Assembly: GCA_037447655.1 (NCBI GenBank)
Contig: JBBHKE010003476.1
Span: 1 to 35,868 of the forward strand
Direction of reading: 5' to 3'
Source: Zygnema cylindricum
Lineage: Eukaryota > Streptophyta > Zygnematophyceae > Zygnematales > Zygnemataceae
Length of the DNA stretch: 35,868 nt
Position numbers and translations under genes: made by a program. The notes beneath the pieces are model-generated. The model was not told the origin of the DNA and made no database searches. It worked only from the letters and a program-made list of their open reading frames with translations. Below are positions 29,876 through 35,868 of this stretch, in pieces (positions within the stretch are counted from its first letter, which is position 1; each line of letters begins with the position of its first letter).

Positions 29876-30815
29876 CATAGTTCAAACGTAGGTGAACGTA
29901 CACCCATACAGTATGCCTATTGTACGCAAAACATACAATATGCCCTTAATACCCATATTGTATTGGCCGCAAAATGAAATAAAATAGGAACAGGGTTGAG
30001 TTGCACATCGATCGATAGAGAATTAAACGTCATGTCTAAATTTTGAAAAAAAAATTGACAAAAAAAAATATTTATGTTAGTTTTGAGGGACTTTTTATTT
30101 AAACCGTAAGAATTGGGCGATCGGGCGGTCGTTGATCAAAGTAGGCGATTTAAGAATATCACATGAAAAACCCATAACACAACTTACGAAAGGACAATTT
30201 GTCATATTAGCGTCTGCAATTTTGAGGGCCACACTAAATAAAACTTCAAATTGACCAACCAGACAGTATGGAACGATAAAAAAAAAATACCACACTGCCA
30301 AAAAAATTACCAAAACCTACGGAACCAACCCCGTTGGCGTTCACAAGGTCGAAACGCGACTGTCAGACGAATATGTGTGAACGGGATTTTTTACTACATC
30401 GTTTTTTTCCCTTTTTAGAACGCACATTCTCATGCGTCTGCGGTTACTAAAACAATTTATTGTACTTTTAACTTAAAAAGGTACATTTATGTACGGTCTG
30501 ACATTACGGTACTTGGAAAATAGCCCTAATTGAAGTAATGAAAAATATATAATAAACTCCGCTATTTGAGAATTTTCTTGGTTTTTTTTTCCCGGTTTTT
30601 TTTCCCACGGAATGTCATCCTACGCCGTGTCAGTTCGCTAAAAAATTCCGTCCGGCGGCGTGCGATGTACTTTGATCTTACGTCAGATTCGGACGTTTGT
30701 ACAGGAGTGTGCACGCCGCACACACATACAGTATGCCTACGCTGCGCGAGTTTTGTGCAAAGTTTTGTGCGCCTTCCAAATGCCTATCATTAAAAAAACA
30801 TACTCTTGAACTATG
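29876..30815 (+). mobile_element. hAT-like non-autonomous element, copy 4
   Basis: Starts CATAGTTCAAACGTAGG and ends ACTCTTGAACTATG, matching copies 1-3 at both ends and copy 2 through the body (ATCGATAGAGAATTAAACG, GTACGGTCTGAC, TCCGTCCGGCGGCG). Left flank TACGCAAG and right flank TCCCGTAC differ, so no target duplication is left. The right end abuts the foldback at 30816 exactly, which may have replaced the original flank. Confidence 0.88.
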
Positions 30816-31758
30816 TCCCGTACCATTCATTCGCGAAAAAACAAAAACAGAGGCGCCAAACTGACGACTGCTCGGCTGTCAACCTTTTTGGAGCGTATAT
30901 CCCGTACCATTCGTTTCGCAAAAAAACAAAAACAGAGGCGCCAAACTGACGACTGCTCGGCTGTCAACCTTTTTGGAGCGTAGCGGCAGACAAAATATAC
31001 GATTTGGAGCGTAGCGACGGACAAAACATATAGTGAAGTGCGTCAAAACTTGACAATCGTGGTAAGTCATCCTTTTTTTCAGAGACCCTTTTCGGAATGC
31101 AAAAATCCGATTTTGAAAAAACATGAAGTCATATCCCGAATGAATGAATGAATGGTACAGACATATTTGATTCATCGGCGCTTAATCGTACGACAGTATG
31201 ATTCACATCGCGACGTTTTAATTGACGTGAGATGACGTCAAGGGCGTTTCACGTCCAAACAAAACAAAAGGACATTCATTTTATCATCTTATTCATCATT
31301 CATTTCCGGTGTGAATGCAATGCTTACATAATAAATGTGATACGTCACACTGACGGAAAGTCATTTGCAGGATTCACACTAGAAACGGATGGTGAATGAG
31401 ATGAAGAAACGAATGTCCTTTTTCTTGTTTGGACGTGAATTGCCCTTGACGTCATCTCACGTCAACAAAAACGTCGCGATGTGATTCATGTTGCCGTACG
31501 ATTAAGCGCCGAATGACTCAAGTCCGTCCGTACCGTTCTTCAAAATCGGAAATTTGCATTCCGAAAAGGGTTTCCGGAAAAGAAAATGACTTACCACAGT
31601 TGTCAAATTTTGACGCACTTAGACCGTATGTTTTGTCCGCCGCTACGCTCCAAAAAGTGTATTTTGTCTGTCGCTACGCTCCAAAAAGGTTGACAGCCGA
31701 GCGGTCGAGCTGTTTGGCGCCTCTGTTTTTTGTTTTTATGCGAAATGAATGGTACGGG
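30816..31758. mobile_element. Large foldback element (~943 bp)
   Basis: Left TCCCGTACCATTCATTCGC is mirrored by GCGAAATGAATGGTACGGGA ending at 31758. Arms extend inward over about 450 bp, including TTTTGTCC/CGCTACGCTCC blocks, TGACGTGAGATGACGTCAAG near 31218 and its inverse near 31450, and an innermost ACATTCATTTTATCATC/GATGAAGAAACGAATGT pair. The left arm carries an 84-bp tandem duplication (units at 30816 and 30900). There is no coding capacity. The small frames across the arms mirror each other and are shadows. Confidence 0.85.
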
Positions 31759-31815
31759 AGCATTCATTTCGTCATCTCATTCACCATCCGTTTCTAGTGT
31801 GAATCCTGACATATG
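31759..31815 (+). repeat. Extra copy of the foldback's inner segment
   Basis: GCATTCATTTCGTCATCTCA...CTAGTGTGAATCCTG outside the right terminus matches the innermost parts of both arms (31270-31315 and, inverted, 31375-31425). Three copies therefore lie within 550 bp, which suggests the inner segment is itself a terminal repeat of an older element. Confidence 0.6.
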
Positions 31816-32242
31816 TGCGTTAAAAACGCTTCAAACTTCATAATAGTCAATAAAGAGAACGAATTATAAAATATAAGGCGGCGATGCAATTCGATGGTGC
31901 CTTTGCGAGTCACCTTTTGCATGACCGAATTCAGTTTACACAGGGTCCTGTCTCCTTATTATTTTCAGTTTCATAGACGCTATTATATTCTCTTGGATCT
32001 AAGAGAATGCATCGGCTAGAAAGTAAGTCCTAAAACTTTTTGTTTTGATGTAACAGTCTTTCACATTTATGATTTACCTATTATTTAGGACTAGAGGACT
32101 CACCTCATACGACTATTCCAACCATTTATAATAGCAATCAATTCAAATTAGGGATTGGCACAAACTGGGAGTGTAAAATTGGCGCACTTGAAAAATATTT
32201 TTAGTTCCACCATACAAAGTGGATGCAAATCGATTTTGGGTT
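31816..32242. other. Unassigned AT-rich DNA
   Basis: No gene or repeat recognised. ATTTTCAG at 31962 and GTAAGT at 32022 could bound an exon, but all frames between them stop. Confidence 0.2.
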
Positions 32243-32998
32243 TTAAAACATTACGCGACAGTTCGTAAAAGAATATAATAGGCACGCACAGATTTGATAT
32301 GTTAAGATGCTTTTACAAATCTTAATTTTTGACAGCTGGTACAAATATTATTTGTGTTGTGTATTGGGAAGAAATTTATCGTGATAAGACCAATACCGAT
32401 AGTTATCTCTTATCGAACGGTCAGAGGTCCCGATATATCGCTCCGAGACCAACGATTTTTTTATATGCGATAAGTGGAAAAAAGATAGTACGCCATATAA
32501 TAGTACTTTATATAACGGCGATTCAGTACACGACGAAATAAACCGTACAATTATATGGTACAAACCGTACACTTATCACGGATAGTTATTGTTACCGGTG
32601 CTATTGCGATAAAAAACCGATATGTTAAAACATTACGCGACGGTTCGTAAAAGAATATAATAGGCACGCACAGATTTGATATGTTAAGATGCTTTTACAA
32701 ATCTTAATTTTTGACCGCTGGTACAAATATTATTAGTGTTGTGTATTGGGAAGAAAGTTATCGTGATAACACCAATATCGATAGTTATCGGTTATCGAAC
32801 GGTCAGAGGTCCCGGTATATCGCTCCGAGACCAACAATTTTTTTATCTGCGATAAGTGGAAAAAAGATAGAACGCCATATAATAGTACTTTATATAACAG
32901 CGAAATGTACATGACGGAATAAACCGTACCTATACGGCTGAACCCATACGCTTATCGGCGATAGTTATTGTTACGGTGCTATCGCGATAAAAACTGAT
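32243..32998. repeat. 382-bp tandem duplication
   Basis: TTAAAACATTACGCGAC starts at 32243 and again at 32625, an offset of 382. The copies are estimated at well over 90% identical by eye. Each includes about 109 bp of shared left flank and about 270 bp of a miniature element. The small plus-strand frames at 32329 and 32711 are the same frame in both copies and end at slightly different places. They have no recognised domain. Confidence 0.92.
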
Positions 32999-33109
32999 AT
33001 TGGCCGGTTCCTTTCACATAGCGCCGCTGTCGATATATCGTGCCAATATGTCGACATGTTAAACCAAAAAAGTATATCGACATCGAAACCTTGCCGATAC
33101 ACAACACTA
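32734..33109. mobile_element. Miniature inverted-repeat element (~376 bp), hAT-like
   Basis: Left end TAGTGTTGTGTATTGGG and right end CCGATACACAACACTA are inverted matches. Flanks share ATATTAT (7 bp, or AATATTAT 8 bp if the terminal A is counted outside): 32726-32733 and 33109/33110-33116. The body is rich in TATCG/CGATA words. A 5' portion is repeated in the tandem copy at 32352. Confidence 0.7.
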
Positions 33110-33312
33110 ATATTATACTCATATTTTGCGTTTATATGTGACTCAGCATTAAAAACACGCGGCACCAGCCTCAGGAAAACAAATAGATGTGACATTTCGC
33201 ATTCGACGAGATAAGTCACTTTACCTTTAAATTTTGATTTTTTTCCTCAAACTGATTTTAATTTTTCCTTACAAAATAGCGTAAAGAACGAAAGTACAAT
33301 AAGATCTAAATA
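33110..33312. other. Short AT-rich spacer
   Basis: No feature recognised; short frames only. Confidence 0.3.
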
Positions 33313-33700
33313 GTGTGGTGTACGGTCGATGTCAGACCGTACATAAATGTACCTTTTCAAGTGAAAATTTTACAAAAAATGAATTAAATCAGACGCGCAC
33401 GCATAGGAACGTGCGCTCAAAAAACGGGATTACTCTGACACGTAAATTAGTCTGACATGTACGGATATTTAAATTTCACGACGGTGTACAATTTATAATA
33501 TTTTGTACGGATACACATATTAATGTATTTAATCGTACGACAAGTATTCATTTTTGCTGTTCCCAAATTAGCATAATGCCGAAATTAGAATACACCTTTT
33601 CTTTTTTAAATTTCAAATTCTTAATTAGCATCAATTACGGTAAATTTCCTTCAACACTATTTAAACTTTGACACTAATAACGATTCGTGGTGTAGCTTAA
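33313..33700 (-). mobile_element. Candidate dispersed miniature element with CTACACCRYGAATCG end
   Basis: The right end, read in inverse, is CTACACCACGAATCGTTATTAGTGTC. It matches 17543 (CTACACCGTGAATCGTTATTAGCGT), 12182 and 29141. The left end AATAGTGTGGTGTACGG matches 17703-17717. Inside, GTCAGACCGTACATAAATGTACC is the inverse of a segment within hAT-like copies 2 and 4. The boundaries are approximate and no target duplication was established. Confidence 0.4.
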
Positions 33701-34397
33701 TGGCACGGTCTAATAGAATTGGTCAAAACATTTTTGCCAATAAACGTGTCCGTACGATTCTGGCACCGCCTGCTCAAATTGAGGCCTAACGCGGCTAAGC
33801 CACTAATTGTATGCTATCCGTACACGTGTGATCTTGTGTTATCTCATACGGTTAGCGTCGGCCACTAAAGACGTCAGCATGCTTGCTTCGACTGCTTTTC
33901 AGTGAAAAGTGCACTGCATAGTGCAAGTGTACGGATGACAGGCGGCGCGTGGGTATACCCGGTGGTACCACGAAGTAAGACACGTGTCAGATGATTTTAT
34001 AACACTTTGCGTACCTGTCTTGCTGAAGACGATCAAAAGCTGCCATCTGTTGAGAGATGACGGTTCGCCGTCACATATCGTGGAAATAGTCGGTGAAGAC
34101 GAAATCGGTCGTTAAACTGGACAAACGTGCCGCTTTTCCAGACGGGCTTGTCCGTGAGATCGGACGAGATCGGACTAAAATATAGGACAAACCTTCTTGG
34201 CGTTTCTTTGTGTACAGCAGTCTTGGCGAGATGTGACGCCAAGGTTTACATCGTGATCGTTGTTGGCTCAGCGAGAAGCTATGCTGGATCGACGGCTGAG
34301 ATCGTCTCCGAACATCGAAATCCTACGCGACGAAATCCCGTCGGTCATGGCAAGGCGAGTGGCTACATTCTCAATAGGGCTTTACTATTTGTAGATC
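33701..34397. other. GC-richer upstream DNA, no recognised gene
   Basis: Several small frames (34033-34242 minus, 34127-34414 plus) without recognised similarity. AGTGAAAAGTGCACTGCATAGTGCAAGTG near 33902 contains short inverted repeats. This may be upstream sequence of the promoter-like site at 34398. Confidence 0.25.
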
Positions 34398-34440
34398 GCG
34401 TCACCCTACAGTGACGCCTCTTTTATTAAGCTATAAAAGG
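34398..34440 (+). promoter_or_regulatory. Promoter-like palindrome plus TATA box
   Basis: GCGTCAC (34398-34404), a six-base spacer, then the inverse GTGACGC (34411-34417): a perfect 7-bp dyad containing TGACG-type half sites. Fourteen bases later is CTATAAAAGG (34431-34440), a strong TATA-box match. The pairing and spacing favour a real RNA polymerase II promoter, either of a gene or of an LTR. Confidence 0.5.
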
Positions 34441-34582
34441 GGATAACGCAAGGGAAGCGGACACTAAAATTTCTTTGTCCAAAGAACCGAAAATTTCCTC
34501 AGCAAATGGGACATACTGGTCCGCCGGGTCTCGAAGAGCTTAATCTCTTTCCTTAGAAGTCACTGCGTCCAGAGCCGCAACG

Positions 34583-34623
34583 AGGGAGAGGGAGAGGGAG
34601 AGGGAGAGGGACAGGGGGGGGGC
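34583..34623 (+). repeat. (GGGAGA)n tract ending in G9, G-quadruplex potential
   Basis: Four or more GGGAGA units followed by GGGACAGGGGGGGGGC. It satisfies the simple four-run G-quadruplex pattern on the plus strand. It lies between the TATA box and the open frame at 34640, so it would be in the 5' UTR if that transcript is real. Confidence 0.8.
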
Positions 34624-34639
34624 GCAACGCTCGTATGTT

Positions 34640-35090
34640 ATGCTGCACGTGAAAAAAGTGGGTCCCAGCCGGATCATTCAGGACTACATCACCCAAGGTC
34701 CTCCCAACCCCGGGGAGGAATACCAAGTCTACCGAAGGACTTCAAAGACAACGAGACTGGGTGCGAGGGAGTACATGAGAAACTTCTCGTTTCACAATGT
34801 GGACTGCTTCGATACCAAATCATGCGGAACAGTACGTTCACCCCCGTGTGGGCAACGAAGTAGATGAATCCCGACCAAGTCAATAGGCTGGCTGCAAAAA
34901 CACAATGATGACACCCAAGAAGCGGAGGTTGAGGTTGACCCAAACGAAGACACAAGGCAGATGTGAACTGGATAGACGTCAGAGGAAGTGTCGAAAACAT
35001 TGGTGTGGCTTACAACCACTCACCGACCCCCAACCCAAAACACGAGCTTAGACGAGCATGCGATTGAGCAAAAGGTAGCTTGTTTAAGAA
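34640..35090 (+). pseudogene. Coding-like but interrupted open frame, unknown family
   Basis: An ATG at 34640 opens 75 codons (MLHVKKVGPSRIIQDYI..., a hydrophilic, balanced composition) ending TGA at 34865-34867. Continuing in the same frame, protein-like sequence resumes (SIGWLQKHNDDTQEAEVEVD) and is interrupted by further stops. Composition is richer in GC than the surroundings. Either unseen introns remove the stops or it is a decayed gene or retroelement gag. No domain recognised. Confidence 0.3.
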
Positions 35091-35868
35091 AAATGACGTT
35101 GAACTTAACAAATTTTATTTATACAGTCTATTATCACGTCACGACATGGAACAAAAAAATTGGGCGACCTGATGACGCGTCATTCTGACAAAGTATTCTA
35201 ATTTCGACGAAACCTAATAGTTTATCTGTACATTTTCCATATGTACCATTTCAATCTATACATTTCACTTCTGTACCTTTTAAATTTGTTTTGCCATCCT
35301 TAATCACGCCACAATTCGCATAAAAACTATTGGGTAGGAGGTGGACATAATATGTATTTATTTATAAGATTTTATCAGATTTTGTCATGATATAAACACA
35401 TTGCAATTAAATAACATTACACATTATAACTATAGAACTCGTAATTTATTTATCCTATTTTGGATAAAACACTTTTCACAACTTTTTATTCACGATCGAT
35501 TAAAAATTCGCAAACGTTTCTGTTTTTTTTCTGACCTTTTTTAGTATATTTTGTCTAATTAATATTTAATTTCCTATTTTCCATTCCAACTTTTTGAATC
35601 AAAACTCCTTAATTTTTGTGCCCCAAAACTTTACATTCACATGACAACATCTCATGTAAAACTCCTCATTTTTTGACGTTTTTGTCCTTTCTCGACTCCA
35701 CATTGAACCACTATTTACGTTTTTCTCCTTTCTTGGGTAGAATCTCATAATTGAATCATATTTTCTTTCTTTTTTTTCAAAGTGGAGAGGTCTACAAGAT
35801 GTCGCATGGTCGGTCGACCGTGGGGACAATTCCACGGAGCTTCCAGATCCGCCAAATGTCGAACAACC
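35091..35868. other. AT-rich DNA to the window end; no gene seen
   Basis: Low-complexity T-rich and A-rich sequence with short frames only. The last ~90 bases are GC-richer and could begin another feature outside the window. Confidence 0.3.

Noticed and set aside
29868-30823. Target duplication for hAT-like copy 4
   Set aside because: The 8-bp flanks (TACGCAAG and TCCCGTAC) do not match.
31963-32021. Exon candidate between ATTTTCAG and GTAAGT
   Set aside because: All three frames contain a stop before the donor.

Overview
The window is nuclear DNA of a eukaryote: it has GT-AG spliceosomal introns, a chromodomain-type Ty3/Gypsy retrotransposon, hAT-like miniature elements, a pogo/jerky-like transposase remnant and many microsatellites. 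It is AT-rich, with long intergenic stretches made mostly of repeats. The lineage cannot be fixed from the sequence. The Ty3 element, the DDE fragment and the G-patch/zinc-finger gene fit an alga, plant or stramenopile, but that is inference.

Layout. Bases 1-2922 hold a GC-richer open frame at the window edge, a possible promoter with three TGACG-containing repeats (about 1045-1230), and otherwise unassigned AT-rich DNA with short palindromes. Bases 2923-10713 hold a full-length Ty3/Gypsy chromovirus on the minus strand. It has two ~968-bp LTRs, a 5-bp GAGAG target duplication, an initiator-Met primer-binding site, a polypurine tract, gag with three zinc knuckles, and pol (protease, RT, RNase H, integrase, degenerate chromodomain). 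A -1 frameshift signal, GGGAAAC plus foldable RNA, lies between gag and pol, but a probable one-base deletion in the gag tail disconnects it. Bases 10714-12981 hold a tRNA-like SINE candidate, a (TC)n run and a degenerate duplicated segment. Bases 12982-16839 hold three copies of one hAT-like family with terminal repeat CATAGTTCAAAAGTAGG. Two are in tandem and share three copies of the same 8-bp target site, and one of those contains a 1-kb foldback insert. A 16-bp minisatellite follows (16883-17075).

Bases 18489-25330 hold the main host gene on the plus strand: a GPATCH8/ZNF804-type nuclear protein with a U1-like C2H2 zinc finger. Five exons are clear (21580-25330), and splice phase and protein logic agree throughout. 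A plausible first coding exon lies at 18489-18540, but the core of the G-patch domain is not visible anywhere upstream. The space where it should be holds an array of 65-67-bp hairpin repeats and an antisense, 5'-truncated DDE transposase. The introns carry different pyrimidine-rich microsatellites on the sense strand.

Bases 26177-27150 hold the last three exons of a second, unrecognised gene, and two further small candidate exons lie near 28.5 kb. Bases 28.6-33.7 kb are again mobile DNA: a fourth hAT-like copy, a large foldback, a 382-bp tandem duplication and a ~376-bp miniature element with target duplication. Bases 34.4-35.1 kb hold a promoter-like palindrome plus TATA box, a G-rich tract and a coding-like but broken open frame.

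No CRISPR array, rRNA, intact tRNA or prokaryotic operon was found. Nothing amounts to a clearly new biological system. The most informative features are the frameshift signal with its upstream lesion, the tandem hAT pair, the hairpin array, and the G-patch/zinc-finger gene with its missing domain core.
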